Source: JAWOFN01 sp046497505 [NCBI: bacterium] (GTDB lineage: Bacteria > Blakebacterota > Blakebacteria > Blakebacterales). Taken from it: a DNA stretch of 35,833 nt. The DNA lies in NCBI GenBank assembly GCA_046497505.1, contig JAWOFN010000059.1, forward strand, positions 1-35,833, written 5' to 3'. Position numbers and translations under genes: made by a program. This document shows positions 8,026-18,705 of the stretch, piece after piece; the stretch's first letter is position 1; each line of letters opens with the position of its first letter. Under the pieces are notes generated by a model that did not search any database, was not told the DNA's origin, and worked only from the letters and a program-made list of their open reading frames with translations.

Positions 8026-9867
8026 ATGAGCGAGAAGAAACCTTTGCCCCCCCTGATGGAACTCCTCGAGGACCACGTGATGGTCCTGGACGGGGCCATG
8101 GGGACCATGCTCTACGAGCGGGGGGTCTTCATCAACACCTGCTACGATGCCCTCAACCTCGGGAGCGGGGACCTGGTGGAGGAGATCCACCGGGCCTACG
8201 TGGAGGCGGGCTCGGAGCTGATCCAGACCAACACCTTCGGGGCCAATCGGGTCAAGCTGCTGGGGTACGGCCTGGAGGAGAAAGTGGACCTCATCAACTA
8301 CGAGGGGGCGAAGATCGCCCGGCGGGCCGCCGGGGAGAGGGTCTACGTGGGGGGTTCGGTGGGCCCCCTGGGCATCCGCATCGAACCGCTGGGACCCACC
8401 AGCCTCCAGGAGGCCCGGGACCACTTCAAGGAGCAGATCGAGGCCCTGGCCGATGGGGGTGTGGACTGTATCGTCCTGGAGACCTTCAGCCACCTGAACG
8501 AGATCGTGGAGGCGCTGCACGCCGTACGGGAGGTGTGCGACCTCCCGGTCATCGCCCAGATGACCTGCCGGGAGGACGGATCGACCCTCCTGGGCACCCC
8601 CGCCGAGACCTTCGGTGCCCGGCTCCACGAGGAGGGGGCGGACATCATCGGGGTCAACCACTCCGACGGTCCCGCCAGCATGCTCCCCACCATCGAACGC
8701 CTGGTGAAGGTCACCGACCGACCCGTGGTGGCCCAGCCGAACGCCGGCATGCCGAAGAACGTGGAGGGGCGGAACATCTACCTCACCACCCCCGAGTACA
8801 TCGCCGAGTACGCCCGTCGATTCATCCAGGCCGGAGCGGGACTGGTGGGCGGCTGCTGCGGGACCACCCCGGCACACATCAGGACCATCAAGTCCTCGGT
8901 GCGGATGCTCAAGCCCGCCCATCCCCGCTTGGAACAGCCCACGGTGGAGACGGGGCCGAAGATCTACGAGGAGGTCCCCCTCCCGGAGCGTTCGGGACTG
9001 GCGGACCGGCTGGACCGGGGAGAGTGGGTGATATGTACCGAGCTGGTTCCCCCCCAGGGGCCGGACGCCTCGAAGACCATCGAGGCGGCCCGCCGGCTCA
9101 AGGAGCACGGGGTCTTCGCCATCAACGTCCCCGACGGCCCCCGGGCCAGCGCCCGCATGGGCGCCCAGGCCATGGCGCAGCTCATCGAACGGGAGGCGGG
9201 GATGGAGGCGGTCCTCCATTACACCTGCCGGGACCGGAACCTGCTGGCCATGCAGTCCGACCTGCTGGGGCTGGACGCCCTGGGCATCCATAACATCCTC
9301 ATCATCACCGGGGACCCCCCGAAGCTGGGGGACTACCCGGACGCCACCGCGGTCTACGACATCGACAGCATCGGCCTCACCAACGTGGTGACCATGCTCA
9401 ACCGGGGACATGACGCGGGGGGGAAGGACCTGGGCCGCCCCACCGCCCTCTACCACGGGGTGGGCTGCAACCCCGCGGCCATCAACATGGAGGAGGAGCT
9501 GAAGCGCTTCTGGTACAAGGTGGACGCGGGGGCCAACTACGCGGTGACTCAGCCGGTGTTTGACGTGCACCAGCTGAAGGACTTTCTTGAGAGGATCGCC
9601 GACTGCAGGGTCCCCATCATCGCGGGGATCTGGCCGCTGCTCAGTCTCCGCAACGCCGAGTTCATGCACAACGAGATCCCCGGTGTGGTGGTGCCCGATG
9701 GGGTGATGCAGCGCATGGCGGCGGCGGGAGACGCGGAGAGCGCCCGGGCCGAGGGTGTCGAGATCGCCCGGGAGATCCTGGAGACGGTCCGGCCCATGGT
9801 CCAGGGGGCCCAGATCAGCGCCCCGCTCAACCTCTACGAGCAGGTCATCAAGGTACTGGGAACGTAA
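8026..9867 (+). CDS. bifunctional homocysteine S-methyltransferase / methylenetetrahydrofolate reductase
   Basis: A 613-residue fusion like Bacillus YitJ. Residues ~10-300 form the homocysteine methyltransferase barrel (LDGAMGTMLYERG, QTNTFGANR, GSVGPLG). Residues ~325-613 form the MetF-type 5,10-methylene-THF reductase (ICTELVPPQG, YTCRDRN, IITGDPPKLGDYP, NYAVTQPVFD). Zinc in this barrel is normally held by one cysteine in a VNCS-like motif and a later Cys-Cys pair. The pair is present (Cys277-Cys278 in GGCCGTTP), but the first position reads GVNHSDGP with His212. No cobalamin or MetH folate domain is attached, so the methyl donor is unclear: it could be S-methylmethionine or another methyl compound, or the protein could act in a split system. 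The gene starts the run leading to metK and ahcY. Confidence 0.9.
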   Translation: MSEKKPLPPLMELLEDHVMVLDGAMGTMLYERGVFINTCYDALNLGSGDLVEEIHRAYVEAGSELIQTNTFGANRVKLLGYGLEEKVDLINYEGAKIARRAAGERVYVGGSVGPLGIRIEPLGPTSLQEARDHFKEQIEALADGGVDCIVLETFSHLNEIVEALHAVREVCDLPVIAQMTCREDGSTLLGTPAETFGARLHEEGADIIGVNHSDGPASMLPTIERLVKVTDRPVVAQPNAGMPKNVEGRNIYLTTPEYIAEYARRFIQAGAGLVGGCCGTTPAHIRTIKSSVRMLKPAHPRLEQPTVETGPKIYEEVPLPERSGLADRLDRGEWVICTELVPPQGPDASKTIEAARRLKEHGVFAINVPDGPRASARMGAQAMAQLIEREAGMEAVLHYTCRDRNLLAMQSDLLGLDALGIHNILIITGDPPKLGDYPDATAVYDIDSIGLTNVVTMLNRGHDAGGKDLGRPTALYHGVGCNPAAINMEEELKRFWYKVDAGANYAVTQPVFDVHQLKDFLERIADCRVPIIAGIWPLLSLRNAEFMHNEIPGVVVPDGVMQRMAAAGDAESARAEGVEIAREILETVRPMVQGAQISAPLNLYEQVIKVLGT

Positions 9868-9906
9868 CGCTACCCACATCCGATCTCGAACCGGACAGGA
9901 ACGGAC

Positions 9907-12418
<2,512 letters not shown>

Positions 12419-12423
12419 TCGAG

Positions 12424-12444
12424 GGGGCCGCGGACGGCCTTTCT
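12424..12444 (+). terminator. weak intrinsic terminator after ahcY
   Basis: A short stem GGCCG (12426-12430) and CGGCC (12435-12439) around a CGGA loop is followed directly by TTTCT. G-U pairs could lengthen the stem. The stem is short and the T-run is interrupted, so termination may be partial. It falls where the methyl-cycle genes end and the lipoprotein gene begins. Confidence 0.4.
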
Positions 12445-12449
12445 GACCT

Positions 12450-12458
12450 GCACCCCGC
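12450..12458 (+). promoter_or_regulatory. possible extended -10 promoter for the lipoprotein gene
   Basis: TGT followed by TAGATT (12453-12458) resembles an extended -10 element in an otherwise GC-rich spacer. It sits about 60 bases before the ATG at 12519 and just after the candidate terminator. No good -35 box is visible at normal spacing, so support is weak. Confidence 0.25.
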
Positions 12459-12518
12459 CTGTTAGATTGGGGAGCAGGATGGGTCCCCAGCCGCCGGAGC
12501 CCGCACGGAGGAAGCAGT

Positions 12519-14579
12519 ATGAGATCCCGCGTCACCGACCCGGGTACGATCCGTCCCTGGATCGCGCCCGTCATGTTCGCCGCCCTTCTGCTGGCCGGCG
12601 GCTGTTCCCTCGAAGAACCCAGCGCGCCGAGCTGGGAGATCGAGCTGAACATCCCCCTCAGCAACACCGCCTACGATCTTCCGGAGATCCTGCCGGAGGA
12701 CGAATTCACCGCGACGGGGCCCGACAGCATCTACACCCTGGAGGTGGACGGGTCCATCGACCCGGTGAGGGTCACCGACGAGATCACCGTCGAGGGCTTC
12801 GACCGCCGGGTGGGGGAGACGGTCGGGGACTTCACCGTTCCGGCCCCGGTGGACCGCTCCGCGGCCTTCACCCTCGCGGAACTCTTCCCGGCGGCCGCCG
12901 GGGGGTACACGGGGATCATCCCCGCCTTCACCTTCCCCACGGTGACACGGGACCTCACCCCGTTCGAACAGTACACCCAGGTCACCATCGACTCGGGGTA
13001 TGTGACCCTGGCGGTGACGAACAACACGCCGGTGCCGATCAGCACCCTCCAGATGCGCCTCCTGGAGTCGGGAAGCGAGACGGAGGTCCTCACAGCCGAC
13101 TTCTCCGGTGCGGTGCCTATCGCGGGGAACGGCGGTACGGGTGTCGTACGGGTTTCCCTGGCCGGGGTCAGCATGAGCAACGACCTCTCCATCGAGATGG
13201 AGGGTTCCTCCGACGGTTCGGGCGGGGACCCGGTGACCGTGACGGGGGAGGAGGAGGTCGTGGTGGAGGTGTCCGTCTCCGAGCTGAAGGCGGCCAGCGC
13301 CACGGGCGAGGTGGGCGCTTTCAGCGGGTCCCATACCGAGGAGATCGATCTGGACGCACAGTCCGAGATCCACGCCGCCACCTTCGCCGGGGGGTCCCTC
13401 CAGCTCGAGATGACCAATCAGCTCCCGGTGGACCTGGACGTCGCGGTGGCGTTCCCGACCCTCAGCAACACGGCAGGCTCTCCCTGCACCGTCCTGCTCC
13501 AGGCACGCTCCGGACAGACCGTCTCTCAGGGCCTGGACCTCTCGGGATGGACGCTCGAGACCGAGGCTCAGGGGAACGGTGTCCGGAGGGTACCGGTGTC
13601 GGTGGACTTCTCCTCTCCGGGGAGCGTGGGCGAGCAGGTCACCATGGCCGCCGCCGACTCGGTGGTGGTGCACGCCGTGCTGGACCAGCTGGCCATCTCC
13701 GAACTCAGGGGGGTGCTCAACGCGGAGACCGTCCCGATAGAACCTTCCGCGCAGCCCCTCTTCGAAGAAGAAGAAGGGAACCTGCTGGACGAGCTGCGCA
13801 AGGTGGGTCTGAGCCGGGTCGAGCTGGAGTTGGTGGTGGAGAGCGGGGTGGACTTCCCCGCCCAGGTGGACCTGGACCTCACCGGGAGGGGAGGGGTCCC
13901 GGACCCGGTGACGCTCGACATCTCCTTCCCCATCCGGCCGGGCGGGACACCGGGGATGCCGGTCACCAGCACCTATCTCATCGACGGCGACAGTCCGGAC
14001 CACCAGGCGCTGCTCGACTTCATCAACGCCTTCCCCGACTCGGTGGAATACAGCGGGGAGGTCACCGTGGGAGATGCCGCCTACGAGGGTGAGGTCCGGC
14101 AGGGAGCGGAGGTCTCGGGGCAGATGCGCTTCCGCACCCCCCTGGAGCTGACCGTGAACGAGACCCTCCGCTTCGAATCGGACATCCAGCATAACGAGGA
14201 GGGGCTGGAGGACGAGGTCGACCGGATCCAGGAGGCGACGATCACCTACGCGGTCTCGACCACCACGAACATGCCGATGCGCATCGCCTACCTGGCGGCC
14301 AGGGACTCCAACCGGGTCTTCAGCGACCCCGACCTCTCCCTGGAGCTCTCGGTGACCGGCATCCTGGGTACCGAGCAGGACACGGTGGTGACCCTCGGAC
14401 CCTCCGACTTCGACCTGCTGAAGGAACCGGTGTATACCGGGCTGCGGGTGCTCATACCTCCCAGCGGGGCCGCCCCCTACCGGATAAGCAGGAACGACCA
14501 GCTCTTCGTCCGGGCCTTCGGGACGGTTCGCCTGCTCATCGACCCGGATGAGGACCAGGGAGGAGGTGGCGGACGATGA
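12519..14579 (+). CDS. large predicted lipoprotein with repeated beta-sandwich-like segments, function unknown
   Basis: A 686-residue protein I do not recognise by name. The N-terminus has a basic region, a hydrophobic core (FAALLLAGG) and a lipobox ending at Cys29, so it is probably a lipoprotein facing the periplasm or cell surface. The mature chain is acidic, rich in Thr, Ser, Val and Gly, and reads as alternating beta-strands. Three segments share an N-x-x-P turn after a strand: VTNNTPVPI (Asn168), MTNQLPVDL (Asn300) and TTNMPMRI (Asn584), suggesting repeated LEA14- or Ig-like sandwiches. The start has GGAGGAAG upstream. The stop overlaps the next ATG as ATGA, so it is translationally coupled to the barrel-like outer-membrane protein, and the two may work together. 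Confidence 0.75.
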   Translation: MRSRVTDPGTIRPWIAPVMFAALLLAGGCSLEEPSAPSWEIELNIPLSNTAYDLPEILPEDEFTATGPDSIYTLEVDGSIDPVRVTDEITVEGFDRRVGETVGDFTVPAPVDRSAAFTLAELFPAAAGGYTGIIPAFTFPTVTRDLTPFEQYTQVTIDSGYVTLAVTNNTPVPISTLQMRLLESGSETEVLTADFSGAVPIAGNGGTGVVRVSLAGVSMSNDLSIEMEGSSDGSGGDPVTVTGEEEVVVEVSVSELKAASATGEVGAFSGSHTEEIDLDAQSEIHAATFAGGSLQLEMTNQLPVDLDVAVAFPTLSNTAGSPCTVLLQARSGQTVSQGLDLSGWTLETEAQGNGVRRVPVSVDFSSPGSVGEQVTMAAADSVVVHAVLDQLAISELRGVLNAETVPIEPSAQPLFEEEEGNLLDELRKVGLSRVELELVVESGVDFPAQVDLDLTGRGGVPDPVTLDISFPIRPGGTPGMPVTSTYLIDGDSPDHQALLDFINAFPDSVEYSGEVTVGDAAYEGEVRQGAEVSGQMRFRTPLELTVNETLRFESDIQHNEEGLEDEVDRIQEATITYAVSTTTNMPMRIAYLAARDSNRVFSDPDLSLELSVTGILGTEQDTVVTLGPSDFDLLKEPVYTGLRVLIPPSGAAPYRISRNDQLFVRAFGTVRLLIDPDEDQGGGGGR

Positions 14580-15952
14580 AGCGTTCCCGGCGTATCACAC
14601 TCGCTGCCGCGATCCTGGTCCTCCTCATCCCCGCTGCGGCCTCGGCCCAGGGGACCTACAGCGTCACCGGCTACTCGCTGATGGGGGGGCGGGGGACGCT
14701 GCTGACCGACATCGACGCCGCCCTGGTCAACCCCGCTCTGCTGGGGATGCCGGGACGCAGCAGCTTCAGCCTGCGTCTCTTCAGCGTCTCGGGCCATGTG
14801 GACCAGTCCTTCACCAGCCGGGGGCTCTGGAACAGGCTGCAGGGCAAGCTCCTCACCGACCAGGACAAGCAGGACATCCTGGACGGGATGGGGCCGGCCG
14901 CCAGCGTGAACGGTCTCTTCGAGGCGGCGGGTCCGGGCGTGCAGGTGGGACGGTTCGCCCTCGGGACCTACATGAGTGTCGACGCGGAGGCGCTCTTCCC
15001 GAAGGATTTCGTGGAGCTGGCCCTCTACGGCAACCAGTTCGATCGGGACTACCGGTTCGGGGACATCGGGTTGGTTTCCGACGTGGTGTCCATCCTCCAC
15101 GCCTCCTATGCCTTCCCCATGCCCTTCCTCCAGGATGCGGTGCGGGCCCTGCCCGTCCCGGTACGGGGCGTGTGGGGCGGGGTGACCCTGAAGTACTATC
15201 AGGGGCACGCTCACAGTGAGATCGAGGGGGGTGAGACCTTCCTCCGCTTCACCCCGGACGGGCTGGTCGGCAGTGCCGACTATCGCTTCCGGACCGCCGG
15301 CATCCCCGGCGGGCTGGTGGACGAGGAGAACGACGACCCGGCGATAGCCGCGGACACCACCTTCGCGGCCTCCTCGGGCAGGGGCATCGGTCTCGACCTG
15401 GGCCTGACCGCGGCTCTCACCCCCGATGTGACGGTCCACGCCGCGCTGGTGAACCTGAGCCCGGGCATCACCTGGGACAACTCCACCTACGAGGTACAGG
15501 TCACCGCCACCGCCGACACGATCTCCCTGGGGACCTTCCTGGAGCTGGATGAGGAGGCGGACAGCACCGACCTGGACAGCCTCACCTCCCACGAGGTGGA
15601 CGTGCGGAAGGTCGGTTCCTTCCGCTCGAGCGTCCCCCTCATCCTGCGTCTCGGAGGCACCTACCGTTACGGGCGCCTGGCCCTCAACGCCGAGTTCGAG
15701 CAGGCCCTCACGCGGGGGATGGGCTACAACCTGGTGCCCCGGCTGGGCCTCGGGGTGGAGTTCCGTCCCGTCGGACTGCTCCCCCTGCGGGCGGGCCTCA
15801 GCCTGGGAGGGAAGCTGGGGGTGGGTGCCGCCATCGGCATCGGTCTCGACCTGAAGGCGTTCGTGTGGGACGTGGCGGTGGGCAACACCGGTCTCACCCC
15901 CGGAGGGGTGAAGGGACTCGGTGCGGCCACCGGCCTCAAGATCAGCTTCTAG
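14576..15952 (+). CDS. predicted outer-membrane beta-barrel protein (DUF5723/PorV-FadL-like)
   Basis: A 458-residue exported protein. The signal peptide is clear (MKRSRR, hydrophobic core, ASA|Q with cleavage at 24/25) and the mature protein starts QGTYSVTGYSLMGGRG. The rest is rich in amphipathic strands with glycine and aromatic residues. It includes a LLTDQDKQDILDGMG segment reminiscent of the DUF5723 family of barrel proteins, and an N-terminal AALVNPALLGMPG motif like that of PorV/FadL-type proteins (asparagine-proline before the first strand). The chain ends ATGLKISF with a C-terminal phenylalanine, common in outer-membrane barrels. The exact family is uncertain. It overlaps the upstream lipoprotein gene, and a role in the same envelope module is inferred. 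It could be a type IX accessory barrel, but nothing specific proves this. Confidence 0.65.
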   Translation: MKRSRRITLAAAILVLLIPAAASAQGTYSVTGYSLMGGRGTLLTDIDAALVNPALLGMPGRSSFSLRLFSVSGHVDQSFTSRGLWNRLQGKLLTDQDKQDILDGMGPAASVNGLFEAAGPGVQVGRFALGTYMSVDAEALFPKDFVELALYGNQFDRDYRFGDIGLVSDVVSILHASYAFPMPFLQDAVRALPVPVRGVWGGVTLKYYQGHAHSEIEGGETFLRFTPDGLVGSADYRFRTAGIPGGLVDEENDDPAIAADTTFAASSGRGIGLDLGLTAALTPDVTVHAALVNLSPGITWDNSTYEVQVTATADTISLGTFLELDEEADSTDLDSLTSHEVDVRKVGSFRSSVPLILRLGGTYRYGRLALNAEFEQALTRGMGYNLVPRLGLGVEFRPVGLLPLRAGLSLGGKLGVGAAIGIGLDLKAFVWDVAVGNTGLTPGGVKGLGAATGLKISF

Positions 15953-16004
15953 GGCCGCCGGATGCCGCCCACCCATCGCCGGACGTCATCGATGGAGCCG
16001 TATC

Positions 16005-17360
16005 ATGAGTGATCCGACCCGGGATTCCTGGGGTTCGCAGCTGGGGTTCATCCTGGCAGCCACCGGTTCGGCGGTGGGGCTGGGGCATATCTGGCGCTTC
16101 CCGTACGTGGCCGGTGAGAACGGCGGTGCGGCCTTCGTGCTGCTCTACATCGGAAGCGTCTTCCTCATAGGCCTGCCCATCCTGCTGGTCGAGCTCTCGC
16201 TGGGAAGGCATTCCCACCGCGACCCGGTGGGGGCCATCAAGAGCATCGCGGGAGAGAGCGGCTGGAAGTACCTGGGCTACCTGGGCGTGGTCTCGGGGGT
16301 CTTCATCCTCTCCTTCTACACGGTGGTGGCGGGCTGGACCTTCGGCTACCTCTTCAAGACGCTCATGGGCGACCCGACCTCCTTCGCCGTCTTCTCCAAC
16401 AACGCGCTGCTCAACGGGGGGCTCTACCTGGCCTTCCTGCTGCTGACCGTGGGGGTGGTCTACGGGGGGATCTCGGGCGGGATCGAGAAGTGGTCGAAGA
16501 TCCTCATGCCCATCCTCCCTGTGATCCTCATCGCCATCATCGTCTACGGCCTCACCCTGGAGGGGTCGGGTGCGGGGGTGAGTTTCTACCTCGAGCCCGA
16601 CTTCAGCCGCATCTCCACGGACACGGTGCTGGTGGCCCTGGGCCAGGCGTTCTTCGCCAACAGTCTGGGGATGGGGACCATGGTGACCTACGGTTCCTAC
16701 CTCAAGGATTCCGACAACATCGCCGGGAGCGGTCTGAGCGTGGTGATCTTCGGCCTGCTTATCTCCTTCCTGGCGGGCTTCGCCATCTTCCCGGCCGTCT
16801 TCGCCATGGGCGCGAGCCCGGCGGAGGGTCCGGAACTGGTCTTCGTGGTGCTGCCCCGGATCTTCGCGTCGATGCCGGGCGGTGTGCTGGTGGGCTTCGC
16901 CTTCTTCCTGATCCTCACCATCGCGGCCCTGACCAGCACCATCTCCATGATGGAGGTGCCGGTGGCCTTCCTCATCGACGAGAAGAAGATGGTGCGGAAG
17001 GCGGCGGTGTGGGTGGTGGCGGGGGTGACCATCCTCTTCGGCATCCCCTCGGCCCTCTCCTTCGGGGGGAGCGCCTTCTTCACCGATCTCCCCTTCCTCC
17101 CCGAGGCGTGGTCGGTGGACTCCTTTTTCGACGTCATGGACTACATCTTCGGCAACGTGGCCCTGCCGGTGGGCGGCTTCTTCTTCGCCGTCTTCCTGGG
17201 CTGGCGCTGGGGGATCGACGAGGCCATCGCCGAGGTCGCGAAGGGGAATCGAAGCTTCCTGGGACTCCCGTCGAAGGTGTGGGGTGTGCTGGTGAAGTAC
17301 ATCTGTCCCGTCATCATCCTCATCGTGCTCCTCAATGCCATGGGGATCCTCCGCTTCTGA
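16005..17360 (+). CDS. sodium-dependent transporter, neurotransmitter:sodium symporter (SNF/NSS) family
   Basis: A 451-residue inner-membrane symporter of the LeuT fold, moving amino acids or related amines with sodium. TM1 carries the sodium and substrate site motif GSAVGLGHIWRFPYVAGENGGAAF, nearly diagnostic for the family. Further conserved parts include ELSLGRHSHRDP, a glycine-rich YGGISGGIEKWSKILMP and QAFFANSLGMGTMVTYGSYL (TM6 region). About eleven to twelve hydrophobic helices are present, normal for prokaryotic members. ATG 16005 gives the compact N-terminus MSDPTRDSWGSQLGF; an upstream extension is unlikely. The substrate is not predictable. It ends where a minus-strand pseudogene scar begins, and seems independent of its neighbours. 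Confidence 0.93.
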   Translation: MSDPTRDSWGSQLGFILAATGSAVGLGHIWRFPYVAGENGGAAFVLLYIGSVFLIGLPILLVELSLGRHSHRDPVGAIKSIAGESGWKYLGYLGVVSGVFILSFYTVVAGWTFGYLFKTLMGDPTSFAVFSNNALLNGGLYLAFLLLTVGVVYGGISGGIEKWSKILMPILPVILIAIIVYGLTLEGSGAGVSFYLEPDFSRISTDTVLVALGQAFFANSLGMGTMVTYGSYLKDSDNIAGSGLSVVIFGLLISFLAGFAIFPAVFAMGASPAEGPELVFVVLPRIFASMPGGVLVGFAFFLILTIAALTSTISMMEVPVAFLIDEKKMVRKAAVWVVAGVTILFGIPSALSFGGSAFFTDLPFLPEAWSVDSFFDVMDYIFGNVALPVGGFFFAVFLGWRWGIDEAIAEVAKGNRSFLGLPSKVWGVLVKYICPVIILIVLLNAMGILRF

Positions 17361-17434
17361 TCCCATCCCGGGGCTCGTCCAGCACGAGCAGGGGCGGGCG
17401 ATGTGCAGTCCATCGATACGGGCAGCACACTCAT
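17361..17434 (-). pseudogene. remnant of an ABC-transporter ATP-binding gene
   Basis: On the minus strand an ATG at 17434-17432 overlaps the stop of the GntR remnant as ATGA, the usual coupling in YtrA/YtrB-like operons. The reading passes MSVLPVS-, then only in another frame gives IDGLHIAR (ABC N-terminal-like). After a further shift it gives LLVLDEP (17391-17371), a Walker B motif. Walker A and the signature motif are absent, so more than a hundred codons would be missing. The piece stops at the end of the symporter gene. Only short motifs support this call; chance similarity is possible. Confidence 0.4.
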
Positions 17435-17616
17435 GATGCTTCCCCTTCTTTTGCGAGTTCCTCCCGGAGCTCCTCGGAGGCTGCCGCCTCCCGGATGGCC
17501 CCGGCGGACGTAGACGAGGCCCTCTCGTTCCAGCTCCCTGTAGGCCTGCTGCACCGTGTTCGGGTTGACCCGCGGGTTCCGACCGCCCGCAACCCGGTCG
17601 GGGGGTGCGGAGGAAC
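17431..17616 (-). pseudogene. remnant of a GntR-family (YtrA-like) transcriptional regulator
   Basis: Minus-strand codons 17569-17498 read VNPNTVQQAYRELEREGLVY then VRRG, the recognition helix and wing of GntR winged-helix regulators. Just upstream, a different frame gives PPTGLRAVGTR, resembling the PPTRELA helix that normally precedes VNPNTV. Downstream, another frame gives AIREAAASEELREELAKEGEAS and a stop at 17433-17431, matching a YtrA-type C-terminus. At least two frame changes and a missing N-terminus show it is broken. It starts immediately after the lptG stop. YtrA-type regulators usually control an adjacent ABC transporter, and a candidate ABC remnant follows. Confidence 0.6.
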
Positions 17617-17619
17617 GGG

Positions 17620-18705
17620 TCAGAAACGGGCCCGCCTGAGGAAGAAGAGACTCAGCACGCCGAAGATGATGTTCCCGGCCCAGGCTCCCAGGGCGGGGGA
17701 GAGGTCGCCGTTGTATCCGAAGGCCTGCCCGGTACGGATCACCCCGTAGTAGACGAAGCAGATCAGGATGCTGACGGTGAACCCCACCGCCAGGCCGGTA
17801 CGCCTGCGTACGGCGGCCAGGCTGGCTCCGAAGAGCACGATGATGAAGTTGGCGAAGGGCAGGGCCATCTTCATGTGGAGGTCCACCATCGACCGGCGCA
17901 CGTCCCGTCCCCGCGCCCGTCCCCGTTCCACGTAGTCGAGGAGCTCGGAGAAGCCCATCTCCTCCGGTTCCTTCCGGCGCTTGGCCAGTTCCTCGGGGGT
18001 GAGGGCGGGGAGGGACTCGATGAGGCGGGCGTGGGTGGTGAAGGACTCCTCACCGTCCGACCAGGTCCGCTCCTCCACCTCCTCCAGGGCCCACCGGTCC
18101 AGGTCCGGCTGATAGCGCATCCGCTCGGCCTGGACCAGGCGTACCACCTCGACTCCCTCGGACCGTGCCAGGGTGATGTGCATGGCCAGGCGGTCCTGGT
18201 CGTTGTAGCGCTTCACGAAGAGCATCCGTCCCTCGCCCAGGTCGAGGGCCCGGTTGATGTTCTCGTTCCGGGAGACCGCTCCCCGCTTGTTGACATACTC
18301 GTTCAGGACCATCTGCTTCTTCTCGTTCGCCTTCGGCACCACCGTCTCCCCCACCACGAAGGCCAGCGCGGTGATCACCAGAGCCACCGCCGCCAGGGCA
18401 CGGATGGGCCGGTAGGGGCTGATCCCCGAGGCCTTCATGGCCAGCAGCTCGTTGTCCCGGGCCATCTGACCGATGGTGGAGAGGCTGGCCAGCAGCATGG
18501 CGACCGGGAGGGTGAGGACCACGATGAAGGGGGCGTAGTAGAGGTAGTAGAGGACCGGGGCCGCCCAGGGGGCGTCCTGGTCGATGAAGTCCTCCAGGTT
18601 CTCCACCAGGTCCACGATGACGAAGATGGCCAGGAAGGCGATGACGGCTCCCAGCAGCACCAGGAGGAACTGGCGGACGGCCTTCCGGTCCAGGGTCTTC
18701 ATCAT
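17620..18705 (-). CDS. lptG: LPS export system permease LptG-like (YjgP/YjgQ family)
   Basis: One of the two inner-membrane permeases that, with LptB, extract lipopolysaccharide and pass it to LptC. The 361-residue protein starts MMKTLDRKAVRQFLLVLLGA; its ATG overlaps the upstream stop (ATGA), so the frame upstream of it is non-coding. The layout is typical: TM1 with DLVENLEDFIDQD following, TM2-TM3 with TLPVAMLLASLSTIGQMARDNELLAMKASGIS, a beta-jellyroll-like periplasmic domain, and C-terminal helices (FANFIIVLFGASLAAVRRRTG, FVYYGVIRTGQAFGYNG). The two YjgP/YjgQ proteins are hard to tell apart; order and shorter length favour LptG here. Confidence 0.85.
   Translation of the reverse strand: MMKTLDRKAVRQFLLVLLGAVIAFLAIFVIVDLVENLEDFIDQDAPWAAPVLYYLYYAPFIVVLTLPVAMLLASLSTIGQMARDNELLAMKASGISPYRPIRALAAVALVITALAFVVGETVVPKANEKKQMVLNEYVNKRGAVSRNENINRALDLGEGRMLFVKRYNDQDRLAMHITLARSEGVEVVRLVQAERMRYQPDLDRWALEEVEERTWSDGEESFTTHARLIESLPALTPEELAKRRKEPEEMGFSELLDYVERGRARGRDVRRSMVDLHMKMALPFANFIIVLFGASLAAVRRRTGLAVGFTVSILICFVYYGVIRTGQAFGYNGDLSPALGAWAGNIIFGVLSLFFLRRARF

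Noticed and set aside
17141-17554. An intact 137-codon minus-strand gene starting MQQAYRELEREGL
   Set aside because: Only its first ~22 codons match GntR proteins; the rest runs out of frame and then antisense through the symporter gene, so it is part of a broken gene.
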